Shown here: positions 12,306 to 23,610 of the stretch, piece by piece
Position numbering within the stretch: the stretch's first letter is position 1
How the letters are laid out: every line of letters begins with the position of its first letter
DNA from: Histoplasma ohiense
Taxonomy: Eukaryota > Ascomycota > Eurotiomycetes > Onygenales > Ajellomycetaceae
NCBI GenBank assembly: GCA_017607445.1
Contig: JAEVHH010000004.1
Location: 4,154,001 to 4,218,000, forward strand
Direction of reading: 5' to 3'
Length of the DNA: 64,000 nt
Position numbers and translations under genes: made by a program
The notes under the pieces: model-generated
The model's input: only the letters and a program-made list of their open reading frames with translations
Database searches by the model: none
What the model was told of the DNA's origin: nothing

Positions 12306-14939
12306 ATGAGCAGCTCAGGGCTGCTTGCGGCGGCTATTCCACGAGTATCATTTCGGCGCATTGCTCAACCCGGATTAATTCCTTTAGCCAATGTCTCCGC
12401 CTATGTCCAGAAGGTGTCGCATGGTGCAAACAACTCCCTGAGACAGCACTATTCGAGCATCCCCAACGCATCCTTACAATCCAGAATCGCCCAGCAGCCC
12501 AATATTCTAAAGCCTTTCACAACTAGTAATCATGGGCCCCTCTCTTCCATTTCAAGGCCAGGCTGCCTACGGAAGGTCCGATTCCTTTCCGCGACAATAG
12601 TGCGACGTAATGTATCCAATCGCGGACCCTCGAACAACCCCGAGAATGCAAGAATGGAGCTGGAGGAAAGGGAAAAAGCGGCCTTGGAAGAAATACATAG
12701 GGGTTTCGAGCGCACGGAAAAAGCGTCCCAGGCAGCAAAAATAGACCTCAGCGCAAGGCTGGCAAAGGATTCAGGCGGGAAAAAGGCCGGTTTTGGAGAG
12801 GTGTGGCGTTTGCTGAAGATTGCTCGTCCAGAGGCCAAAGTCCTGTCCATTGCGTTCCTCTGCCTGCTCATCTCGTCATCTATCACCATGTCCATCCCAT
12901 TCTCCATCGGCAAGATCCTGGACATCGCGACGCACGGCAGCCCGGAGGGCGGCAATGAATTGTTCGGTCTCACTCTTCCCGTCTTCTACGGTGTCCTGGG
13001 CGGTGTTCTTGCCCTGGGAGCAGCAGCAAACTACGGCCGGATCATCATTCTACGGATTGTGGGTGAACGAATCGTTGCGAGGCTAAGATCAAAACTCTTC
13101 CGGCGGACTTTCATCCAGGACGCCGAGTTTTTCGACGCGAACCGAGTCGGAGATTTGATTTCTCGGCTGAGCTCTGATACGATAATCGTTGGCAAGAGTA
13201 TTACACAGAACCTTTCGGATGGGTTGCGAGCTTTTGTTAGTGGTGCTGCTGGCTTTGGCTTGATGGCATTCGTTAGTCTCAAACTGTCGAGTGTTCTTTT
13301 AGTCCTGTTACCACCATTAGCGCTTGGGGCATTCTTTTACGGAAGAGCGATCAGAAATATCAGTCGCAAGATTCAGAAAAATCTGGGTGGCCTGACAAAA
13401 ATTGCGGAGGAGCGGCTGGGAAATGTGAAAACAAGTCAGGCTTTTGCAGGGGAAATTTTGGAAGTTAATCGATATAATAAGCAAGTCAGGAAGATCTTTG
13501 AGCTTGGAAAGAAAGAGTCGTTTGTTAGCGCAACGTTCTTTAGCTCGGTGAGTATTTTATCCCACTCTTCTTCTTCTTAAGAATCCTGATATGGACTGAC
13601 AGGCTTTGTGTTTGTACAGACTGGTTTGATGGGCAATATGACCATCCTGAGTTTACTATATGTTGGCGGCGGGATGGTCCAGTCTGGTGCGATTTCGATT
13701 GGCGACCTAACTTCATTCCTCATGTATACTGCCTATGCCGGCTCAAGCATGTTCGGCCTCTCCAGTTTCTATTCAGAACTGATGAAAGGCGTCGGTGCTG
13801 CCAGCCGGCTCTTTGAGCTTCAGGACCGCAACCCTACAGTCCCTCCCACCAAAGGAGACAAGGTCATATCCGCACGAGGACCAATTCGCTTCAGGGACCT
13901 GGATTTCAGCTATCCCACCAGACCTGCCGTTACAATATTTAGAGAGCTCGACTTCGAAATCCCTCAGGGAAGCAACGTTGCGATCGTTGGCCCCTCAGGA
14001 GGCGGTAAATCAACCATTGCCTCCTTATTGCTCCGATTCTATAACCCTACCAAGGGTCAGATCCTGATAGATGGCAAGGATATTTCTACAATGAATGCCA
14101 AATCGCTACGAAGGAAAATCGGTGTCGTCTCACAAGAGCCGGTACTTTTCTCCGGAACTATAGCTGAGAACATATCCTACGGAAAGCCTAACGCGACAAG
14201 GACGGAAATCATCGCCGCAGCACGCAGAGCGAATTGTCAATTTATAAGCGATTTTGTACGCCTCCCCTTTCTTCTCCCCTTTCTTCTCACTTACGAAGCA
14301 TGCTAATAAAATTTACCGTTCATCTAGCCTGACGGTCTTGATACCCATGTCGGCGCGCGCGGGGCCCAACTTTCCGGAGGCCAAAAGCAACGGATTGCCA
14401 TCGCTCGCGCTCTCATCAAGAATCCTGACATCCTTATCCTAGATGAAGCCACATCCGCTTTGGATGCTGAATCCGAGACCCTAGTCAACAGCGCCCTCGC
14501 TGCACTTCTTCAGGGAAATCTTACAACCATCAGTATCGCTCACCGCCTCTCAACCATCAAGCGCTCTGATACCATTGTTGTGCTCAGCTCAGACGGCCGC
14601 GTTGCCGAGCAAGGCACTTACAAAGAACTAAGCTCGCGGCCGGACGGCGCTTTCACGAAACTTATGGAATGGCAAATGAGCGGTGGAGAGGGTGGTGTTG
14701 GGCCGTTGCCGCATTACGATAGCTCTGCAGGACGGGGCCCGCCGTCTGAGACGGAGGAATTGCAACAAATGCTACAGGAAGGGGACGAGGATTATGCAGA
14801 GGATGATGATGCGGAAACGGAGTCCGAGAGAGAGGTAGTTGATGAGCAAAAGGTGGAGAAAAAAGATGAGGAAGCTTCTTCTGGACGGGATGGTGCTGTG
14901 GTTGGCGTGGAAGAAGCGGAGCATCGACGATCAAAATAA
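12306..14939 (+). CDS. Mitochondrial ABC half-transporter (Mdl1/ABCB10 type)
   Basis: Three exons (12306-13547, 13620-14255, 14328-14939) encode 829 residues. The N-terminal 130 residues are basic and rich in Ser/Arg, a plausible mitochondrial presequence. An ABC transmembrane domain with about six helices spans roughly 175-470. The nucleotide-binding domain has Walker A GPSGGGKST at about 538, signature LSGGQ at about 641, Walker B ILILDEATSALD at about 661-672, and the H-loop in ISIAHRLST. The C-terminus is acidic. Yeast Mdl1 is an inner-membrane half-transporter that exports peptides released by the m-AAA protease and works as a dimer. Splice sites are confirmed by FFSSTGLMGN and ISDFPDGLDTHVG across the junctions. 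An ATG 19 codons upstream is in frame, but 12306 gives the better targeting sequence. Confidence 0.9.
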
Positions 14940-15941
14940 AACCGACGACTAGCAAATTCATATGTTTTTTCGTGTTTGCCTCTTCTCCTCCTGGGCTCGT
15001 CTCACCCGTCGATAACATTCCTTGTTGTTTCCCACCCCGCCCCGCCTGCAGGGTGTGGTCATCTCCTTTTCCGAAAGTCCGCCGATTCATGACTCCAATA
15101 TCTGTGCTTTCCTCTTTCTAGGTGGCTACAGTCGATTGTCTTTAATTTCTCGGTTCAGTTACTACTTATGGTACAATACCCCCTTTGAACCATTGCTGGA
15201 TTGCTTGTTTTTATTGTTATAATTAGTTATAACTGCCGTCCAAAATCAATGTGGATGGCGTACATATCTGCGCTTCTCCTTCCTCGTCAACTTTTTTGCA
15301 TGCATCACCCCTCACTCTGTGTGTACATGTACTTTATCTGTATATTATGTCACTCAGAACATTTTACTGCATTCCTACCATCCCCACTGTCGTCACTCGT
15401 TTGTATATTCGACCCAAATCCCCTCCGTTTTCTATACCCCCGATCCCCACTCCTCCCAACCCACTCTCCCCTCTTGTCGTACAACTCAGCCGATCACCCA
15501 TCAGCCAGTCTACCTGTCAAGCATCAATCACGATATACTTCCCTCTTCCCGCCGATAAAGCGTAATATGTATGACTTTTAACTTTTTATGTAAGAGTGTA
15601 TTTATTCTCATATAGACATTTTACTATGTTTCTAGGCTACTGTTCATTAATAGAGTTTATTCGTATGTTGATTTATAGTCTAGAAATTCCGGATAGAGTA
15701 TCATTTCTAAACCGATAAACATATTCGGACAGTCATCTGTGATGCAGTATAGATCCTCGTTCTGCGACGACCATAATATAAATAGGGGTATGATAAAGAG
15801 AAAAATATATCCAATAGACCATCTTAATCATTCTAACGGGAAAGGAATGCATGGGAAAGTAGCCACGTAGAGCCACCAAGCTCATTACATGGTTGTATTA
15901 TTGATGAAAACCGAAAACAAACGAGCATGCTAAAATAGAAC
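14940..15941. other. Convergent intergenic region, ABC exporter / ENT
   Basis: One kilobase between two 3' ends, with pyrimidine-rich and AT-rich stretches. No coding signal is seen. Confidence 0.55.
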
Positions 15942-17512
15942 CTAACTAGCAAACAAAAAACTCAGGAAACTCCCCGAGGTCAACCCAGCGACAAGCATAA
16001 AGCCCATAAACCCGCCCGCAGCCTCTCGTTCCTCAACAGCCACCCACTCAGCCGCACCCGTCATACACGCTCCACCAATATACCCGTTGGACACGCCAAA
16101 AAGAAACTGCACGATAACTAGGTAGAAAATATCGCTGTCTATCCAGGCGCCGCGTCCGTTTACATTGCAGATCATGTAGAGGGGAATGAAGATGAAGCGT
16201 GCTATAGAGAGGAGGAAGAGCAGGAATGGCCGGTGTGTTAGACTTATTTGAGGGATCAGGATGATGAGTCGGCCGACAAGGTCGCCAGAGTTCCAGAATA
16301 GGAGGGCTACGGGAATGAAAATGGTTGGCTGGAATAGTCGGGGAATATGCTGGCTTCCATCTGGGGTGGAGTTGGAGTTTCTGACGCTCTGGATTTGGTT
16401 TGTGAAGACCGGGTAGGCCATTGTGACGGTAAAACAGAGGAAGACGGCTAGTGCCATCCAACGGAGTTTTTGGAAGAGGATCCAGAGCGGTAGTGATATT
16501 TTGGGTTGGGCGGTGATGGTGGATTCGGGTTCCTCGTCATCGGGCCCGAGAGTGGTGGCGTTCTTAAGGGTGAGAGATAATGATTTCCTTCGTCGGCGGA
16601 GAAGGTAAAGGAAAGAGAAGAATGCGATGACAGATACTAGAGTCGCGGTGAGGAAGAACGCAAATGCAGACTTGGCCGATTTGTACTGGACAACACGATC
16701 GCTTACGCTTTCACTCTGCTCGGGTACGGCGAGTACGGAAACAATTTGGACGATACAGGGCAAAACACCGGCTACGCCTTGCCCTGCCATAAGAGCTTGT
16801 GTATATTCGGTCCTCCCAAATCCGGAGGCATAAGCGAACATCCCATTCTGGTTGAATCCGGTTGCAAGACTGGCACCAAGCACCATGAAGAGTAGAAATG
16901 CGAAGTAGATAGGGATGGAGACGTCCCGGAATAGAATGGCAGAGATGGCTAGCAAGGTACAAATCGTGATGTTAAGAATGAGGGAGAAGATTACGCGATG
17001 AGAATACGATGCATTTTTCTGCAATTTTGCTAGGATAAGAACTGACAATAGATTGGTGATGCAGGAGACGGATAGGATACAGGATTGGAAATTGGTCATG
17101 ATCCAGGTGTTGGATGCGAATCGGAGCTGGAAGTATGGAGCTGCTGCTAAAAACATGTTCCTGAACGTTCATACATTAGCTATGGGTCTTCCTATATGCA
17201 TATACATCCACGAAATGCAGCTCCGCAACGTGATACATTGAGTAGATTGAGGTACACAGCTAGGGTCCTGCCTTGCAATGGAAATTTATTAACATACCAA
17301 GCCCAAAGCATGTTTACCCCCATCCAGAAGAACATTGAGTATTCAAGCCATGAGAAGGGAGAGTCCGAGTAGTCCTCCAGCTGGTGGACCCTCCCGCTAT
17401 CTCTACGTGACACTCCATCACTAATGTCGCCTGCATCAGTTTCGTTCCGCAATTGCTCGTACGACTGCTGCCGATGCCGATTAAGCAGGCTCCTCAGACG
17501 ATTTTCAAGCAT
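15942..17512 (-). CDS. Equilibrative nucleoside transporter (ENT, Fun26-like)
   Basis: Two exons (17512-17298 and 17160-15942, intron 137 nt) encode 477 residues with about eleven membrane segments. Family marks are WLEYSMFFWMGVNMLWAWN at the first helix, NSGDLVGR in the C-terminal half, and RFIFIPLYMICN. Yeast Fun26 is the vacuolar member of this family and moves nucleosides and nucleobases between vacuole and cytosol; the location here is inferred from that. The hydrophilic N-terminus is about 45 residues. The splice joins TG to G to make the conserved Trp before NMFLAAAPYF. A 159-codon ATG-started frame on the same strand ends 18 bp upstream of this start and may be a leader ORF. Confidence 0.9.
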
Positions 17513-19161
17513 CGTTAGCCGAGGAGAAACTCAAACAGCAGTCAAGCGGCCGTTAGGACAGAGGTTATTAAAGCATCGTTGGACGTTAGCCACAGGGTGC
17601 GCGGATATACCTATCTGTATTCTGGAGATGCTTGACAACTTCGATGGTGAAGCTGGAGTCTGGAGGTGGTGAATCACGTGCCTAAGCCAACACGGCTGGG
17701 GGCTGTTTATCTTATCAATCAATCTCTGCAACTCTAATCCAACATCATCGTGAGAATCTCTCGCGTCTGCACTCCGATTCCGATTAAAAGGATTTATATA
17801 TCCTGGGCGAAGGAAGTGGAAGCGCACGGGATACAGTCCTTTTAAAAAACCAAAAATCTTATTTAGGTCCTCGCAGTTCATCCTATGAGGCCCCAGCCAA
17901 CCAAAATATAGCCTTTGGGCGTCTGTCATGCGGCAACCGTTGCTCGCATCCTGGACTTTTCGCCCGTCTTCCTTGCCAATAGGACGCTCTTGTATGTCGA
18001 AGAAAGTCATCAGCTAACAACGAACCAAACCACCCCCTTCCTTCTCGCGGACACATGCGCCTGTGCATGCATTATTATTGACCACACAACCCCTTCAAAC
18101 AAAACCTTAACCCAAAATAACCTCCATCCCCGCCTTTTGCAGGGATATAATGCGTATGTGGTACCCTCGCACTTTGCCCATGTTGGTGCATATGCCGGAA
18201 ATGCGGCTGTGGGCGGATGAATCCTTTCCCAGCTGTTCTCTCAGGAGTATGACACCACGTGAATATCTGGCTATGGACGTCCTTTTCGTGTCCTACAAGA
18301 ATGCAAGTTGGTGTGGGTGGTTAGAAGAAGCGCTCTCGAGGATGAACAGGCTTCAGGCTTTGAATATATCGATCGTGCATAAGGATATACCTCAACTGCA
18401 GTACCCGCATGTTGGCCAGTTCGTGTTCTAGAGACTCATGACCACAAAGGGTGAAGCAAAGATTTACAAGTTTGACGGCTGACCAGCAGAGCGCGGGACC
18501 ATCTCTAAAGACTGAGCGGAAAGGAGCGATACTGGTGCCGGGGATGCGTTTTGCCGATCCACCACACCATGCTATTGGAAAGACCCCTACCCGTGGATAA
18601 AAATCCTCGAGGAAGGCAAGCAAACATGGCGATGAATAATAGTGGCTAATTTCTCTGTCCAAGGCAACCACAGTACAATGAACCTCGTGGCAGCCATTCG
18701 TTTAGGAGCTGAAATGAGATGTAAATCCCCCCTATGCTGTTTCAACTGCCTGGCAGACGAAACGGGAGCACTATTTCTCTAATATAATGGCACGCCCGGC
18801 GGCTAGCTTCACGCAGCCACATTGGGTGCCAAACTACGGTTTATATCTATAACAAAGTTTCTTCTGTGACCAACATGAAACTACGGGAGGGAGAAAGACA
18901 CCCTCCATATAGATGCGGTGTTCGTGACCTCTCTCTGGTTTAAACTCATATATCTGAACATCTTCGGGGTCTCTGTGAGGAGATACTGCCTGAGGCAGAT
19001 CTAACAGATAATTGCGATAGAAGAAAATAGTGGCGGAACTATACTTGCATGAGATTGAGTTGGGATCTACCTCACCACGCCCGCGGTCTGATCATTCTCC
19101 AAATTGAATTGACCACCCACTGTCATATGTCACTATTATAACTCCCAGGAAACGTGCCGAA
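17513..19161. promoter_or_regulatory. Upstream region of the ENT gene
   Basis: This 1.65-kb region lies between the ENT start and the 3' end of the transcription-factor gene, both on the minus strand. An ATG-started minus-strand frame of 159 codons runs from 18010 to 17531, but it shows no domain I recognise and no clear codon bias. A second minus-strand frame at 18321-18671 has a leucine-rich patch that recalls a decayed LRR, without further support. Neither is called as a gene. Confidence 0.4.
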
Positions 19162-21921
19162 TTAGTTATCCTCGATCATATCTGCATATATATTCAGCGA
19201 GTTCCCGATGGTATCAATGATAGCCCAAGTCTGCGCCCCTTTGAAGATTTTCGCCCACACACGCAACACACCCGCATTCATCTGCTTGATCATGGCAGGG
19301 GATCCAAGAGTCAGGTTCGACACAATAGCAAACTCCGTCTCGTCCAGCATCATCTTCACAAGGGTGCCGATCCTCCGCTCATCATATGATACTGGCGGAT
19401 CTGGATTTGGCTGCGAGAGCGCTTCCAACCATTTGCTCAGTAAAATGGCAGACTCCAAGGAACACAGTAAGTGTTGAATCGACCAGATAAAAGTTTGTGT
19501 TTGTGCTACGAGTCGAATACCGATTTTAATCGGAATACTTAATGCCCGAGCGGAATGTAAGACGGCGCAAACAAGTTTTGGTGTGCGTTTGACCCGCGGG
19601 CTTGTACGGAGTGCCTTGGCTATCTGTATTGGATCTCGAGTGTCAAGCGCTATTCCAGGTCCCGTATAAATGTTCAACCTAATATAAGCAAGACGTAAAA
19701 GCGCAGTTGAGTTGAAGGCTACTGGTCCGTCTGGGTGCTGTGGATCAAGGGATGATTGAAGACTACGCTTGCTGCCAGTTTGCCAGTTCCATAGTGCTTG
19801 CTCGGTTGCCGCTATGTCTTCCGGCGCGACATCACGGTTACCATCGAATCTACCGCGAGAAAAATGACGGAGACAAAATATATGCTGGAGTATGGCATGG
19901 ATCAAAATATAGTTACCCAAGGATGAATTGAATTCCGTGATCGCGTTACCGCCATGCGAGAACAGGCGATTCAAAGCTGTCTGGAAGCTCATTTGAGGGC
20001 CAGCTTTTACCCTCGCCTCCATCCATTTGAGACGACTTGGAGCTTTGAACTCAGCCGCACTGCATGGCAGATAAAGATTGAGCTCAGAATTAAGGATGGG
20101 TGAAGGAATATTATACACTATGCAATGGAGGTTGAAAAAACAGTAGGCGATGAATTTCGTCCGTTTGATGCTTTCAAGCTCTATCCAATCATCCCAGGAG
20201 ATATCATCAGGCACAGGCTGGCTGCGGAGGCCATCATCACGGACGAGAGTAAATAACATGCTCTGCAGGGCAAGAGCTTCTCGGAGTAATTCCTTGTGTT
20301 TCGCCCACGTTGCTAGGGCCATCAATATTAGAAGAGCCTGGGTTGGTTGGATCAGATCTTGCTCGTCCGAAGTCACCAGCAACGATGATGGCGGTTCTGG
20401 CTGTAGACCAAGCCGTTTGGGCAAGTCCTGGCATGGATGTGTGTGGAGAGCTGCAGAATTATCTATACCTTCGGCAGAAGAAGCTAGCTCTGTCTCTGCT
20501 TGGCGCTGCATTGCCGCAAGCTTCGCATCTCTACGCCCTATGCGCGTAATTGCAATTTTCTTGCTAGCATACAACAATTCAATCGCCATTTCATTTTCAA
20601 AACAGTACTGCGCCCCCACAGCAGCCATGGCGAGAATGAGCTCTACAAGGCAATGGCTGATCGACATTGTGGAGACGTGCAGGAACGGAAAATGCTCATG
20701 GAACCCGTTGATATAGCTAGCGATGTATCGGGACAGTGCGAGACGAGAAGGCAACTGAAACCCTGACGGTATTACTGAAGAAAAGTCTTCTAACCTGGAC
20801 AAAATATCCTGCCTGTCATCGAGTGAAACCTTGGACAAAGGTTTCCGTGATGGAATCGTTTGTCCAGTCTGATATTTCCGGTCTTCCTGCAAGATCGATG
20901 GAACGCATGGACCCAAACGGGATAACGAGTCAATTTCTCCCGCCTTCTCCGAATTTCGTGGGTAGCTGATAGTGGACGGCGGTCGAATATCTGCATCAAG
21001 GCCATCTGGATGACAAGTTGGTTCTAACCAAGAAAAAGGCACCGGATGCTCCACGCTCACCATCGACGCAGACTGGTAGGGAGAGCGTGCCTCGTCATCT
21101 AGGAAGGCAGCTAGCTCGTTTATAGAATGCCTCAGATCTGTTTTTGCATCATGGCTGTCCTTCGTCGCCAAAGACTCTGGTAGTCTCCGAACCGGCTCGC
21201 TTTTGCTGTGTCCCATATTCTCTGGGACAATATGGTCATGTGTACTGGCTATTCTATCGGGCATCTGCGAAGCAACATGTTCAGCGGCCATTGTTAGTGT
21301 CGCCAACGGGTACTTGTTGGTATCAGGGGCATCTAAGAGCACGTCGGCACCCGGAAATATTTTCCTCTGCCCATCGTCGATTGTAAATGGTGGTAGAGTC
21401 ATTGGAGAAGCCGTAACGGATGAGACAGCTGAAGGAGCTGATTTCTTGGATGTTGGTTTACGCGGCTTGGAAGGGGTTCGTGGCTTTTTTCTCGACCCGT
21501 CTTTATTGTGTGAAAGGCGTTCATGTCGGATCAATAGATCACTGTTTGATTCGGTCAGCGGGCCTGTCGCAATTATGATTTCCAGCCAAAAAATGAGCGA
21601 TTCTGGAAAAGCCCTATACCCACCTTCGAGTAAACCGATGGTCGCATAATTGACAGCAGAAAGGCTTTTCTTGGGTATCTAAATATAACGTATGATGCGC
21701 ACAAAGTTAACACAAGTTTCAATATATCAATCAGATTGATTTTATATCGGAAACGGTTGCTAGTGCTCACGGATTCTCTCATGGCGCTGGAGATGTTCGA
21801 GTCGTGCAAATCGCGTCTCACAGCGCATACATTGGAAGCGTTTTGGTTTCTTTGTCGCAGCTGTTTCGCCGATGGTCCTCTCTTGCGGCTCCTCATGTTT
21901 TGCAGTGGGAGGATCGAGCAT
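19162..21921 (-). CDS. C2H2 zinc-finger transcription factor with fungal_trans domain
   Basis: Three exons (21921-21771, 21678-21624, 21541-19162) encode 861 residues. The rebuilt N-terminus has two adjacent C2H2 fingers: C31, C34, H47, H51, and C59, C62, H75, H80. They are joined by a TQEKPF linker close to the TGEKP consensus. A basic Lys/Pro/Ser stretch follows. The rest resembles the fungal-specific regulatory domain (PF04082) found in factors such as Rsf2 and Klf1, including FHEHFPFLHVSTM near 350. The two small introns (92 and 82 nt) each cut through the finger region, one inside the last His codon of finger 1 and one within finger 2. Reading the large exon alone would therefore miss the DNA-binding part. 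Target genes are unknown. Confidence 0.9.
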
Positions 21922-23610
21922 GAAGACAGATGGGGCTCATGAACGCCGGCACAGAGTAACTGACTTGCAGCAGGCAAAGATATTCAGAAGAAAGCACACA
22001 AGCAATGCACTCAGTCCTAGAACTACTTGGACCACGGATTTTGTCTGTTGGGGGGATATGAGGCGTACGGGCTCTCGGGGTCAGTCAGGCGCATGGAGCT
22101 GCGAACCAAAGGGCAAACCACATTGTTAACATCTTTGGAAGCGGGGAAGGTTGGGGAAATTGACAAAGCCACATTTTACAGAAACATTGCCCTAAACATG
22201 TTAGGTTGTTGAATCACCGAGCTCATCACATCATTGCAGCTCGCTGTTATTGGAATCTTCTTCTGTGGTTGTCACTCCGCGCTGTAGTACGCAGGACATG
22301 CACTGAGTCTAAGTTATCTATGGCCTATCAGAGAATTGCACGAGGAGTCACTCACACGACCATGATGAATACATCAACGACACTACTCCATACTCTCTGC
22401 ATAAGAGCGCAACCAACCTCAGCCATTTCGCTAGCTCCGAGGCTAAAGAATGGTCCGTCGGCTCTTCCTGAGCCTTTCACATGCACAATGGAACAAGCTA
22501 CATTGATAACCCCTGCATCCGCCAACTCGTTCCGGTCACGGCCTGTGGGTGTGCTGATGAACAAAGCCACAATGTTTGCTCCATCCCCAGTTGTGCGGGG
22601 TTTTGTGTGTTGGCCTATCGATTCGTCATCAACGACCAGCAAGAGCGACTTCCGGTCTTTTGACCAGCTGGGATGGTTTATGTATACTGAGGCAGTCGGT
22701 GTTCAAGAAGTAGCTTATGAGTGTGGAGGATGGCGGTGATATTTAGGCTTGCTTATGCAGTGTATACAGTGAGAACAAGGTAAGTAAAGTGGGACACACA
22801 CCTATTACGCAAGGGTCTGTATGCGAAAACCATCGACAGCGCCTAGAACACAGATCTGTACAAGTTGCCGCGTTAGCTAGCTCTGTACTTGAACGACAGT
22901 CGCATCGACATCTCAGACAAGTCAACTTAGTGTCAGCTATGACGTTCGCTCGTTATCCATATCGTTATCGTTATCGTTATCGTTATCGTTATCGTTATCG
23001 TTATCGTCATTGCTGGAGAGTTCCCCAAGCGGCAACCAAAGCAGCCGGGGACGATTCGGCATCGGCCTGCCCCGCCATTTGCCGGAGATCAGGTTCCAGC
23101 ACCCGCACAGCCGGGTCCCGTCGTTGCCATCGTTGGAGACACGGCTCTGGGGTTTGTTCTGCTCAAAACAAACCTCCTAGTGACTTGCAAGTTACCGATT
23201 CGCTGCTCCAAGATTAAAACTAGGCTAAACCCCGCTTCCCCTTTTACGCAGTATGTAAATTGATCACTCTAATACATACAATATGCAGACAGCTCAATCA
23301 TGTCAGTCATAGGAGGAGAGTTGATAAACTCACTGACAGATGAACACATCTCTCAAGTGTCCTAGCACGACATGGAAACGACAGGAGATAAAATAAAATA
23401 ACCTCAATCAAGAGAATTAATAACAGACTACCTGGAACGGCAGTTCACAATATGCCCTCCTTGTGCTGTCCATACATATGGACGTCCCAGAAAGTGAATA
23501 ATAGTGTAACTAATACAAGATTTACGCCACATCTATCTCTATCTCTCTATTCCCAGTTCCATATGCATAACAATTGAGAAAGACCAAAAAATTTCTCCAA
23601 AAGTGCAGTC
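21922..23610. other. Intergenic region with a GATA-motif array
   Basis: 1.7 kb upstream of the transcription-factor gene and downstream of haspin, so it should contain the factor's promoter. It carries seven tandem TTATCG units at 22965-23006. A minus-strand frame of 96 codons at 22352-22642 begins at a non-ATG codon and is not supported as a gene. Confidence 0.5.
22965..23006 (-). promoter_or_regulatory. Seven tandem CGATAA hexamers
   Basis: On the plus strand there are seven perfect TTATCG units. On the minus strand this reads CGATAA seven times, which fits the HGATAR core bound by fungal GATA factors (AreA, SreA and white-collar type). It lies about 1.05 kb upstream of the C2H2 factor start and on its sense strand. 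It may be a true multi-site element or a microsatellite that happens to contain the motif. The sequence is directly seen; function is inference. Confidence 0.5.

Noticed and set aside
18321..18671. Leucine-rich minus-strand frame resembling an F-box/LRR remnant
   Set aside because: Only one short leucine-rich patch; composition alone does not support a gene.
22352..22642. Minus-strand 96-codon frame
   Set aside because: No ATG start, no motif, and no splice partner that extends it convincingly.
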